Shown here: one piece after another, positions 26,341-34,050 of the stretch
Layout: each line of letters opens with the position of its first letter
Numbering within the stretch: the stretch's first letter is position 1
Source of the DNA: an uncultured Porphyromonadaceae bacterium
GTDB lineage: Bacteria > Bacteroidota > Bacteroidia > Bacteroidales > Muribaculaceae
Reading direction: 5' to 3'
Assembly: GCA_900541555.1 (NCBI GenBank)
Contig: UQKE01000018.1
Coordinates: 1-37,449, forward strand
Length of the DNA stretch: 37,449 nucleotides
Translations under genes and position numbers: made by a program
Notes under the pieces: generated by a model
What the model was told of the DNA's origin: nothing
The model's input: only the letters and a program-made list of their open reading frames with translations
Databases searched by the model: none

Positions 26341-26978
26341 TTGTTGCCGTTAATTCTGTTGTACATCACTGCAAGATGAGCGTAGATGGAGGTGTTTTGA
26401 ATTACGACGTTGTCGGATACTTTGATGCGAAACGGCGTAAAGTTCCAAATGGCACGCACTCCGCTTTCAATCAATAAATCGGCAGATTCCTGCGCGTATT
26501 CGACAGGGACGGTGATTATGCCGATTTCTGCATTATATCGTTCTTCTTGCTTTTTGAGTTCTGAAATATGGTAAATGGGCGTGCCGCATATTTCCGTGCC
26601 GACTTTTTTCTCGTCTACGTCGAATCCGGCCACGATGTGAAGCCCATATTGCATCAATCCTGAATCTTGAATTAGTGCGGAGCCGAGGCTGCCGGCTCCC
26701 ATGATGAAAGCTGTGTGGTCTTCGTGAAAGCCGAGGAAGTTGGACAATTCTACGGCAAGATGCTCCACTTGGTAGCCAATCCGTGTTTTTCCTTTGATGT
26801 TGAGAAACGACAAATCTTTGGCTATTTGCGACGCGTCTACATTGATTTTTCTTGCAATTTGCGTCGATGACACATATTCCGTGTGTTGGGAACGCAACAT
26901 GTTGACATACGCCAAATACCACGGCAGCCTGCGCAACGTGGGTTCGGGCAATAAGATTTTTTTCTTTTCTTCGTTCAT
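26337..26978 (-). CDS. rex: Redox-sensing transcriptional repressor Rex
   Basis: 213 residues from ATG 26978 (MNEEKKKILLPEPTLRRLPW); the frame is open to 27059 but the family start and the promoter position favour 26978. An N-terminal winged helix (about 10-80, with SSTQIARKINVDASQIAKDLS) precedes a Rossmann fold with GAGSLGSAL as the NADH-binding glycine loop. Rex releases DNA when NADH/NAD+ rises and usually controls fermentation or respiration genes. Here it heads an operon with a FAH protein, PorU-2, PorV and IspF. A perfect palindrome lies in its leader. Confidence 0.93.
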   Translation of the reverse strand: MNEEKKKILLPEPTLRRLPWYLAYVNMLRSQHTEYVSSTQIARKINVDASQIAKDLSFLNIKGKTRIGYQVEHLAVELSNFLGFHEDHTAFIMGAGSLGSALIQDSGLMQYGLHIVAGFDVDEKKVGTEICGTPIYHISELKKQEERYNAEIGIITVPVEYAQESADLLIESGVRAIWNFTPFRIKVSDNVVIQNTSIYAHLAVMYNRINGNK

Positions 26979-26992
26979 GATTTGTCGCGTTG

Positions 26993-27045
26993 CAATTTGC
27001 AAATTGTTGGTTGCAAAGTTACAGACTTTTTTTAACAACGGCAAA
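26993..27045 (-). promoter_or_regulatory. rex promoter and candidate operator
   Basis: On the - strand TTTG (27045-27042), a 20-base spacer and TAACTTTG (27021-27014) make a near-ideal Bacteroidetes promoter. Just downstream, at the expected transcription start, lies the perfect 14-bp palindrome CAATTTGCAAATTG (26993-27006), well placed for repression, perhaps by Rex itself. It begins only about 11 bases beyond the stop of PorU-1. Confidence 0.7.
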
Positions 27046-27055
27046 TGCCTTTGTG

Positions 27056-30000
27056 TCATTCAGACGCGACTGCAATTCGTTGGCATATAGACGACTCCTC
27101 ACCGCCGTCGGTGGATACGGTGGCGCGATAAAGGTATATGCCGCGGTTGACACGCCGCCCTGTCCCGTCGGTGAGATCCCATGTGATAGGCATTGACGTG
27201 TACATGTCGCTTCTTCCTGTGGTTGTCGTGGTCCATACGGTTTGTCCCATCAGGTTGTAGACGTAGAGTGTCACGTTGAGCAACGCGTCGGGGCGATTAT
27301 GCTCGATGTAGAAGTCTGCGCTTGTTTTTGCCGGATTGGAAGTCGTGTAGATTCTGAACAACGATGGTTTTTGTCCTTTCTCTACGTTGAATGAAATTTC
27401 TTTCTCCGAGTAATTCCCGTACACGTCCCATACGCGGAGTTTCAGCGTGTGGGGACCTTCGGACAACTCGTCCATTTGGTATTGGATTCGTCCGTTTTTC
27501 TCGGAATCTTGCGTATAGTAGTTTTCAAGTCCGGAAATGGTTGTTTTGTTGTCGAGGATGAGCGTGATGGCATGTCCGATGTCGAAAGTCGACAGGTTGA
27601 TGCCCGATTCGTCTCTGAACGAGGCAAGCAAGAACGGGGTTTCATTGACAGTGTCGCCATCTTTGAACGATTCGCCGTTGAGCGCAAGCAGCGTGATTTC
27701 CGGTCCTTCGGTGTCGCCATTGTCGGTCGTGTCGAAACCATAGGCATAGAAATTCTCATTTTTTCCAAGGGCGTCGATTCCATTCGATTCGGCGTAGAAA
27801 ATGGCCATCGCCGGAGTGTAGTTGTTGACGATGGAGGTGGGCATCCGGAATTTTATGGAGAATTCGCCATTCTTGACAGAGTCGTTGCCGACATAGAGCC
27901 GGTTCGGATGGTCTTGATAGGTGACGACGGCTCCTGCGTCGTCGCTGTCGCTGTCGCCTTTTCCATAAGTGGAAACCGACATTTCGGCATCGAAGACGCT
28001 TACGGAAAGCAATCCTGTGAAATCGGTCAGCAATGCGCCGGAATTATCGGTCACTTTCCCTTTTATTTCCACTTCTTGGCGTGCTTGGATTTCCGGCATG
28101 TTGCCTTCCGACACTTCAATGCCGTTGATCGACGTGACGGATATTTGATGTTTAGGATAATTCAACCTTAGGGCAGGGTCTCCAATCAGCGCGTATTTCA
28201 AGCTGTGGGATGCATTGCCGGATGAGCCCGACGAGCCATTCGGCTTGTTGTATATGGGGTCGTTTTTGGCGTTTCTGAGCACGTCTCCAATTCGTGGCAT
28301 TTCTCCATTGGGAAGAGGTGCAAACATGTGTTTCCCAAGCGCCATCAACAGTACGCCGTTGGCATCCATGCCGGTAGCGCGAGAAGCCGTGATCAGCCCG
28401 ATTGCGCCGCCTTGCCCGTTGAGGAACAGTTCTTCGCCTCCCGACACGTCGGGCGAATCCCATGGGGTAAATTCGCATGTTCCGGTATAGAGCAGGGGCA
28501 GGTGCTTGTAGTAAAATTCGTTTTCGATGTCTTGCCAGCGAAGCAGTCCGTTGTGGGTCCACGATACGGGGTTGCCGTGCCCGAGATAGCTGGCAAAAAT
28601 GACGCCGTTGCGGAAATTGCGGTACATTTGTTCGCGAGCTTCGGGAAATGTATACGATGAACCGGCATCGTAGGCGTCGAGGTAGACGCGGCTGATGTTG
28701 TATTTGTCGGCGCCGTTGGCTTCGAGGCTTTCGACACCGTCGTTGGAACGGTTCATGTGGATGCCGTTGTCGCCATTGTCGGCAATGACCATGATGCGGC
28801 TTTTCCAGTCGCCGAGGTCGGTGTCGGATGCGTAGCTGTATATTTTGTCGACTGCGATTCTTGCTTCGTCGATGCTTTTCACGGGGATTCGCCCGATGCC
28901 GATATTGAGGGTTTTATAAATATTGATTTTGCTCACGTCCGTTCCATCTTCAAGGAAGCCGAACACGTCGTCGCTATTGAAACTCGACGATTTTGACGTG
29001 CTGTTTTCCGATTCCCAAGTGAGCAATTTGGGGTATCTGGCGGATTTCCCATTTGAGGTGACTTGGCGGTTGTCGAATACGCATCTGCCGAAAAGCAACA
29101 GGTAGCGGTATTTTTCATTGCTGTATTCATCTTCGTTGATCGACCGGTCGTACCACATTTTGGATATTTTCCGGTATGCCATCGCATCGGGCGTGCCTGA
29201 CGAAAATTCGTTGTAGACAGCTTGGTCGGTGACAACTTGTACTTTCATCCCGTCTGCATTGCGATGGAGCTCGGCGAGCCGTTCGGCTTCGCTGATGAAT
29301 GCGGAAGGCGTGATGATCAGCATGGTTGGCGTTTCTGCCCCATGCAAGTTTTGGTTGGCAATTGCGCCTTCGCTCGTAGGCGACGGGTAGGAAGCCGTCG
29401 GGTCGAATGCGACATATTCCCGTTTGCCGGATTCCGTTTGCCGGAAATAAGCCGACCCTCCGGATTCTTGGAATGCAACTGTCTTGGGAGCATGGGCGGT
29501 GGTAATGTCCCAAATTTGCAATTTTGTCGAAGCGCCTGCAAGGGAGAATACGCTGTCGCGGCAACTTGTCGTGAAACTGCGGAAATAGAATTCGTTGCGA
29601 TCTATTTCCAACCGGCGCACATAGTTTATCGTGATGTAATCCAAATTGGCCAAATCCACAACGCCCGACCCGTTGAATGCAAGGCGGAGGTTCAGATCTT
29701 CGCCGTCCATGTCTATGGAATACGATCCTGTGCCCAAGACGCCGATTCCGTATTCCGTGTCGGTGTTTTTGCCGAAACGGATAGAGCCGATTTGGTTTTC
29801 TCCGGACGATATGTTGAGGTATGCGTCGGCGCTTCGGGGCATTGCCATGAATTGCACTTTGACAATGGCTTTTTTGTTGCCGTCGATGCCGGTCAGGTTG
29901 AAGTCGAAATCGCGTGTTTTCGTGTATAGGAAATCTTCGCCGAGAATGATGCGTCCTGTGGTGGACGGCGCGGTGAAGTCTTCTTCATGGAAAAGCCGTT

Positions 30001-30508
30001 CGGGGAATGTGGTGATTAATTTGTCGTCGGCAGATTCGGCTTCTCCTGTCGATTCCAAGGCGGCAGGTTCCAATGTGTCGGTGTCGGTCACGAAATAATA
30101 GCCGTAAAGCGAGTATGGGTTGATTTGTTGTCCATATCGGAGCAGGCCGGTGGAAGCATATTGCCACGATACAGGGCCTTGTGCGTAAAACAGTATTTTC
30201 CCATTGGATTGGAAAGTTGGCACTTGCGGAAGGTCGTCGATAGATTTATTGTCGAGCCTTTCAGAAATCATGGCTCCGCCATAGCCATAAATCTTCACTT
30301 TGGAAATGTCGTTGAATCCCCATGAGGAAAGCGTGCTTTGCGTAATCTGGTGAATGCCGCTTTCTGCCACTTTGATTTTCACCCATCGCCCTTCTGCAAG
30401 CACAGAAGCCGACGCATATTTATTGGCTGCATTTGCTCGCATGGGCGCAAATATGCAGGCGATGAGGGCAAGTGTAAAAACGATGTTGTATATTTTGCGT
30501 GTCGACAT
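27056..30508 (-). CDS. porU: T9SS sortase PorU, canonical copy (PorU-1)
   Basis: 1150 residues from ATG 30508; an in-frame TTG three codons upstream is less likely. Signal peptide (about 1-28, ending MRANA), N-terminal beta domain (SASVLAEGRWVKIKVAESGI), C25 peptidase domain with catalytic H644 (YLGHGNPVSW) and C678 (YTGTCEFTPWDSPDVSGGEE), Ig-like modules, and a C-terminal T9SS sorting-type domain (from about 1040: LYVYNLMGQTVW, RGIYLYRATV). The GHG and TGTCEF motifs are those of PorU, which cleaves cargo C-terminal domains and attaches cargo to lipopolysaccharide on the cell surface. It is last in a unit with helicase, DUF3256 and GH25 genes. Confidence 0.9.
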   Translation of the reverse strand: MSTRKIYNIVFTLALIACIFAPMRANAANKYASASVLAEGRWVKIKVAESGIHQITQSTLSSWGFNDISKVKIYGYGGAMISERLDNKSIDDLPQVPTFQSNGKILFYAQGPVSWQYASTGLLRYGQQINPYSLYGYYFVTDTDTLEPAALESTGEAESADDKLITTFPERLFHEEDFTAPSTTGRIILGEDFLYTKTRDFDFNLTGIDGNKKAIVKVQFMAMPRSADAYLNISSGENQIGSIRFGKNTDTEYGIGVLGTGSYSIDMDGEDLNLRLAFNGSGVVDLANLDYITINYVRRLEIDRNEFYFRSFTTSCRDSVFSLAGASTKLQIWDITTAHAPKTVAFQESGGSAYFRQTESGKREYVAFDPTASYPSPTSEGAIANQNLHGAETPTMLIITPSAFISEAERLAELHRNADGMKVQVVTDQAVYNEFSSGTPDAMAYRKISKMWYDRSINEDEYSNEKYRYLLLFGRCVFDNRQVTSNGKSARYPKLLTWESENSTSKSSSFNSDDVFGFLEDGTDVSKINIYKTLNIGIGRIPVKSIDEARIAVDKIYSYASDTDLGDWKSRIMVIADNGDNGIHMNRSNDGVESLEANGADKYNISRVYLDAYDAGSSYTFPEAREQMYRNFRNGVIFASYLGHGNPVSWTHNGLLRWQDIENEFYYKHLPLLYTGTCEFTPWDSPDVSGGEELFLNGQGGAIGLITASRATGMDANGVLLMALGKHMFAPLPNGEMPRIGDVLRNAKNDPIYNKPNGSSGSSGNASHSLKYALIGDPALRLNYPKHQISVTSINGIEVSEGNMPEIQARQEVEIKGKVTDNSGALLTDFTGLLSVSVFDAEMSVSTYGKGDSDSDDAGAVVTYQDHPNRLYVGNDSVKNGEFSIKFRMPTSIVNNYTPAMAIFYAESNGIDALGKNENFYAYGFDTTDNGDTEGPEITLLALNGESFKDGDTVNETPFLLASFRDESGINLSTFDIGHAITLILDNKTTISGLENYYTQDSEKNGRIQYQMDELSEGPHTLKLRVWDVYGNYSEKEISFNVEKGQKPSLFRIYTTSNPAKTSADFYIEHNRPDALLNVTLYVYNLMGQTVWTTTTTGRSDMYTSMPITWDLTDGTGRRVNRGIYLYRATVSTDGGEESSICQRIAVASE

Positions 30509-30543
30509 GTGTCTCAAAAGTTCGGATTTGTCCGTATGTTGTT

Positions 30544-30561
30544 AACGGAACAAGTTCCGTT
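30544..30561. other. Short perfect hairpin between GH25 and PorU-1 genes
   Basis: AACGGAAC (30544-30551) and GTTCCGTT (30554-30561) form an 8-bp stem with a 2-base AA spacer, directly after the GH25 stop codon. No T-tract follows on the - strand, so it is not a standard terminator; a transcript-processing or stabilising hairpin or a protein-binding site is possible. Confidence 0.5.
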
Positions 30562-31326
30562 TTATTGCGAAAACAAAGCGGTCGATTCTTTGAATTGCGC
30601 TTTTGTCTGTTCGGTCCATTTCGCCCATTGCGCGCTGTCGCCATTGAATATGTCGAGGTCAACGCGCCCTTCAATGCCGTCGACGTGTCCGCGGTGGCTG
30701 TGTTGCCAAAGTATCCATGCCAAAGAGTCGTCGGGTTGCGAGAATGTGCAAATCCACAGGTGGCAATCTTTAAATTGGTCACGAATTAAATTGTCGAATC
30801 CTTTTTTGTTGGTATAAATCATGACGGGATATTTGCGGGCGGCCAAAGCGTCGACCATGTTGCGTAATTCTCGTGTCACGGTTTCAGGGAATGGCGTGTA
30901 GGGATTGGTGTGGTTTTCGACATCGATTGTGAGCGGTAGTGAGAATTGCTTGCCTGCCACGGCATTCAAGAAATTACGGGCTTGGCTGATGCCGTCGACA
31001 TCGAAACGGAAAAAATGGTATGCGCCGATTTCCAACCCTGCTTCGGCGGCTTGCCGGTAGTTGCGCTCAAAAAGCGAGTCGCGGAACGATTCTCCTTCCG
31101 AAGCTTTGATAATGACGAAGCCAACGCCGGAGGTCTTTGCTTTTTTTAAGTCGACATTGCCATTGTGGGCGGAAATGTCGATGCCGTTGATCGGGTAAGC
31201 AGCCGTGTCGGCGGTTTGAATATGGCTCACATGGCGTTTGAGCATGAAGCTGATGCCTCCTGCGAGGAGAACGACGGTCAGCGACAAAAGCGCGATCGCA
31301 ATTTTATGCTTGCGCCGAAGTGCCAT
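30562..31326 (-). CDS. Glycoside hydrolase family 25 lysozyme, membrane-anchored
   Basis: 254 residues. A basic N-terminus and one hydrophobic segment (about 9-29) anchor or export it; the rest is a GH25 catalytic barrel. The catalytic and substrate residues include D50 (NGIDISAH), D135 and E137 (PLTIDVEN), with IGAYHFFR, IYTNKKGF and WILWQHSHRGHVDGIEGRVD completing the family pattern. GH25 enzymes cleave the MurNAc-GlcNAc bond of peptidoglycan; a role in wall remodelling or assembly of envelope-spanning machinery is inference. It starts 12 bases after the DUF3256 stop. Confidence 0.93.
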   Translation of the reverse strand: MALRRKHKIAIALLSLTVVLLAGGISFMLKRHVSHIQTADTAAYPINGIDISAHNGNVDLKKAKTSGVGFVIIKASEGESFRDSLFERNYRQAAEAGLEIGAYHFFRFDVDGISQARNFLNAVAGKQFSLPLTIDVENHTNPYTPFPETVTRELRNMVDALAARKYPVMIYTNKKGFDNLIRDQFKDCHLWICTFSQPDDSLAWILWQHSHRGHVDGIEGRVDLDIFNGDSAQWAKWTEQTKAQFKESTALFSQ

Positions 31327-31338
31327 CCGAAACCGATG

Positions 31339-32031
31339 TTATTTTTTCTTGAACTTTGAACCTGTCCAGCGATAGACGATGCTGTCTGTCAAATATGGAG
31401 CAATTTCGGCGGAATCCTCTTTGGAGAGGTAGTCGAGGAGCGTGGTGCATGCTTCGATGCTGCCATCGGGAAGGAAACTGAGGCGGACAAGCGAAAAATC
31501 GACGGATTTGAGCAACTCTTCTTTCTTTTTTTTGCCGTCTTTTGTTAGGAAGTCCTCAGTGGAAGGCATTTCCAATAATTGCAAGTCGCCGGATTCGGTT
31601 GGGTCGACAAAGCGAATGCGGCTGTCGGCGACGGGGAGCAATATGGTGCGGATAATTGCAAACATCGGTTTGCCATGTCGTGTGTATTGCGCGATTTCTG
31701 TGTATGCGCTTTGCGACGTGACGACTTTCAGGTAGTTGTCGGAAAGGGAGTCGATGTAAGCTTCCCCGCCAAGTCGTGTCGGCATTTTTTCCTTTTTCCC
31801 ATTGTCGTAGTAGTCGAGCATGTCCATGCGCGTCAATTGGTCGATGGTCGGGAATACGTCAGGAATTATGGATTCGCTGAGAAAAAAATCGCGAACGGTT
31901 TGGACAATGGCTGTCGAATCGGCGTCTTCGCCAATGCCGGCCTCGTCGCCGGTGTTGGCCGGAACGGAGGCATAAGCGGCGGATAAAATGCCAATGCCGA
32001 GAACGACAAAAAGAAATTTTTTCATTGCCAT
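31339..32031 (-). CDS. DUF3256 family protein, exported
   Basis: 230 residues, with a signal peptide (about 3-22, KKFLFVVLGIGILSAAYA). The mature protein starts with a Gly/Asp-rich stretch and then the pattern VRDFFLSESIIPDVFPTIDQ, MLDYYDNGKKEKMPTRLGG, which I recognise as DUF3256, a Bacteroidetes family without assigned function. A start at M3 (32025) is equally good. It lies between the helicase (6-base gap) and GH25 (12-base gap) genes. Confidence 0.8.
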   Translation of the reverse strand: MAMKKFLFVVLGIGILSAAYASVPANTGDEAGIGEDADSTAIVQTVRDFFLSESIIPDVFPTIDQLTRMDMLDYYDNGKKEKMPTRLGGEAYIDSLSDNYLKVVTSQSAYTEIAQYTRHGKPMFAIIRTILLPVADSRIRFVDPTESGDLQLLEMPSTEDFLTKDGKKKKEELLKSVDFSLVRLSFLPDGSIEACTTLLDYLSKEDSAEIAPYLTDSIVYRWTGSKFKKK

Positions 32032-32037
32032 GCGAAT

Positions 32038-33798
32038 TTATCTTCTGCTTTTTTTGCTTTTTTTCTTTTTGAATTTTGCAAAGTGGTCTGATTCGTCGTC
32101 GTGCCGTCCTTTGCTGTTCGATTTCCGCTCGGAACTTTTTGAATAGTCGCGATTCGGGTCGGCGATTTCGGCATAGAGGCGTTTTCCGAAATAACGGGCG
32201 TTTTTCAGCGCGGCAATGGCTGCACGGCCTTCTCCTTTTCTCACATCGAAAAGCGCGTAGCCCGGAAGCAGGTCGATGCGTCCCACGTCAATGCGCGCCG
32301 AAGTGTTTTGATTGAGTGTTTCGATGAGCCTTGCAGGGAAGAACCCGTCGTTTTTTCCTGCATTCACATAGATGCGCTCGTAGCCTTTTTCCGCAGTCCG
32401 GTTGTCTTTGTCTTTCCGTTGCCGTTTTTCTCCCGCGTTTTTGGCTCTTTCTTCATGCCGGCTTTTGTGGTCTTCGTAGTCGATTACTTCTTGTGCGTCT
32501 TTATAGTAGTCGAGCAAGCGGTTGAATTCGAGCGACACGATGCGTTTAAGCAGGTCGGTCCCCGACAACCATTCCAATTTGCGCACGATGCCGGGCAGGT
32601 ATTTTGCGATTTCCTCCTCGTTGACTTTTACTTTTTCAATTCGGTCTGCGAGGTTGTAGAGTTGTTTTTCTACGATTCGTTGAGGAGTGGGGACCATTCC
32701 TTTCTCGAATGTTTTCCCGATTTTTTTCTCAATGATTTTCAGTTTCGATTTTTCCCGAGAGTGGATAATCGCAACTGAAATGCCGGTTTTCCCGGCCCGT
32801 CCGGTTCGCCCGCTACGGTGAGTGTAGGTGGCAGGATCGTCGGGAAGCCCGTAGTTGATCACGTGTGTCAGGCTGTCTACGTCAAGCCCGCGCGCGGCGA
32901 CGTCGGTGGCAACGAGCAATTGCAATGTCCGTTCGCGGAATTTTTTCATTACCATGTCGCGCTGGGCTTGCGACAAGTCGCCATGAAGCGAATCGGCATT
33001 GTATCCGTCGGCTATCAAGCTGTCGGCAATTTCTTGCGTTTCGCGGCGTGTGCGACAGAAGATGATGCCGTAAATATTGGGATTATAGTCGGCAATGCGT
33101 TTGAGCGCCACGTATTTGTCTTTGGCATTCACCATATAATAGACGTGTTTCACGTTTTGCGCTCCTTCGTTTCGAGTGCCGATTACGAACTCTTGCGGTT
33201 CGTGCATGTAGTTTTTAGCGATTTTAGCGATTTCATCGGGCATTGTTGCCGAGAAAAGCAACATTTTTCGTTCTTCCGGCACATTGTCGAGGATGGCGTT
33301 GATGTCGTCGAGGAAGCCCATGTTGAGCATTTCGTCGGCTTCGTCGAGGATTACGGTGTGCACGCCCGACAAATTGACTGTTTTGCGTTTGATCAAGTCG
33401 AGCAAACGCCCCGGAGTGGCCACGATGATTTGCACGCCTTTGCGCAGGGTGCGTATTTGACTTTCAATGCTTGAGCCTCCATAGACAGGCAGCACCTTCA
33501 AATCGGGAATGTATTTGGAAAAATCGGCAAGGTCGCCGCCGATTTGCAAACATAATTCGCGTGTGGGAGAAATGATGAGCGCTTGCGGCTGCCGAACTTT
33601 GGTGTCGATGCGCTGAATGACGGGAAGACCGAACGCTGCGGTTTTTCCTGTGCCCGTTTGTGCAAGTGCAACAACGTCGCCGTCTTCATGTAGCAAATGG
33701 GGGATTACTTTTTCTTGAACCGGCATGGGGTGTTCGAATCCCATTTCGTGAATAGCGCGCAATAAATCTTCTCTTACTCCTAATTCTTCAAATGTCAT
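32038..33798 (-). CDS. DEAD-box ATP-dependent RNA helicase (CsdA/DbpA-like)
   Basis: 586 residues. Motif I AQTGTGKT (46-53), Ia PTREL (79-83), DEAD (152-155) with DEMLNMGF, III SAT (183-185), and later ARGLDV and HRSGRTGRAGKTG identify a complete helicase core. A C-terminal DbpA-type RNA-binding domain (about 470-545, ending before SSERKSN) and a very basic tail (KFKKKKSKKSRR) follow. It unwinds RNA in ribosome assembly or RNA turnover, often at low temperature. It is first in a unit with DUF3256, GH25 and PorU-1. Confidence 0.95.
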   Translation of the reverse strand: MTFEELGVREDLLRAIHEMGFEHPMPVQEKVIPHLLHEDGDVVALAQTGTGKTAAFGLPVIQRIDTKVRQPQALIISPTRELCLQIGGDLADFSKYIPDLKVLPVYGGSSIESQIRTLRKGVQIIVATPGRLLDLIKRKTVNLSGVHTVILDEADEMLNMGFLDDINAILDNVPEERKMLLFSATMPDEIAKIAKNYMHEPQEFVIGTRNEGAQNVKHVYYMVNAKDKYVALKRIADYNPNIYGIIFCRTRRETQEIADSLIADGYNADSLHGDLSQAQRDMVMKKFRERTLQLLVATDVAARGLDVDSLTHVINYGLPDDPATYTHRSGRTGRAGKTGISVAIIHSREKSKLKIIEKKIGKTFEKGMVPTPQRIVEKQLYNLADRIEKVKVNEEEIAKYLPGIVRKLEWLSGTDLLKRIVSLEFNRLLDYYKDAQEVIDYEDHKSRHEERAKNAGEKRQRKDKDNRTAEKGYERIYVNAGKNDGFFPARLIETLNQNTSARIDVGRIDLLPGYALFDVRKGEGRAAIAALKNARYFGKRLYAEIADPNRDYSKSSERKSNSKGRHDDESDHFAKFKKKKSKKSRR

Positions 33799-33851
33799 AA
33801 TTTTACGTCAAAATTTTAATCGTCCAGCGCACCATGCCCCGAATCCGGCTG

Positions 33852-33881
33852 CAAAGATAATGCAACCGGAGCGAAGTACAA
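33852..33881 (-). promoter_or_regulatory. Promoter of the helicase-PorU-1 unit
   Basis: On the - strand TTG (33881-33879), a 19-base spacer and TATCTTTG (33859-33852) match the Bacteroidetes promoter. The surrounding text (GCAAAGATAATGCAA followed by GGAGCGAAG) resembles the repeat at the right end of the window, so this promoter may derive from such a repeat. It would leave a leader of about 50 bases. Confidence 0.6.
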
Positions 33882-33977
33882 TCAAACTTCTTGGATTTTG
33901 TTTCTTTTGCGCGTTCTTGCATGTCGCTTTATTATTGGAAGATAGACGTTTTTTTAGAATGAATTTCGATTTTTGGA

Positions 33978-34006
33978 TTGGAATTAAATGTAAATTCGTA
34001 TCTTCG
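33978..34006 (+). promoter_or_regulatory. Candidate promoter of the OPT transporter gene
   Basis: TTG (33978-33980) and TATCTTCG (33999-34006) are separated by 18 bases; the -7 differs from TAnnTTTG at one position. The ATG of the transporter is 45 bases downstream. Confidence 0.45.
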
Positions 34007-34050
34007 CGGACAAATATATATTAATTGTTCATTTTTAACTGATTAATACA

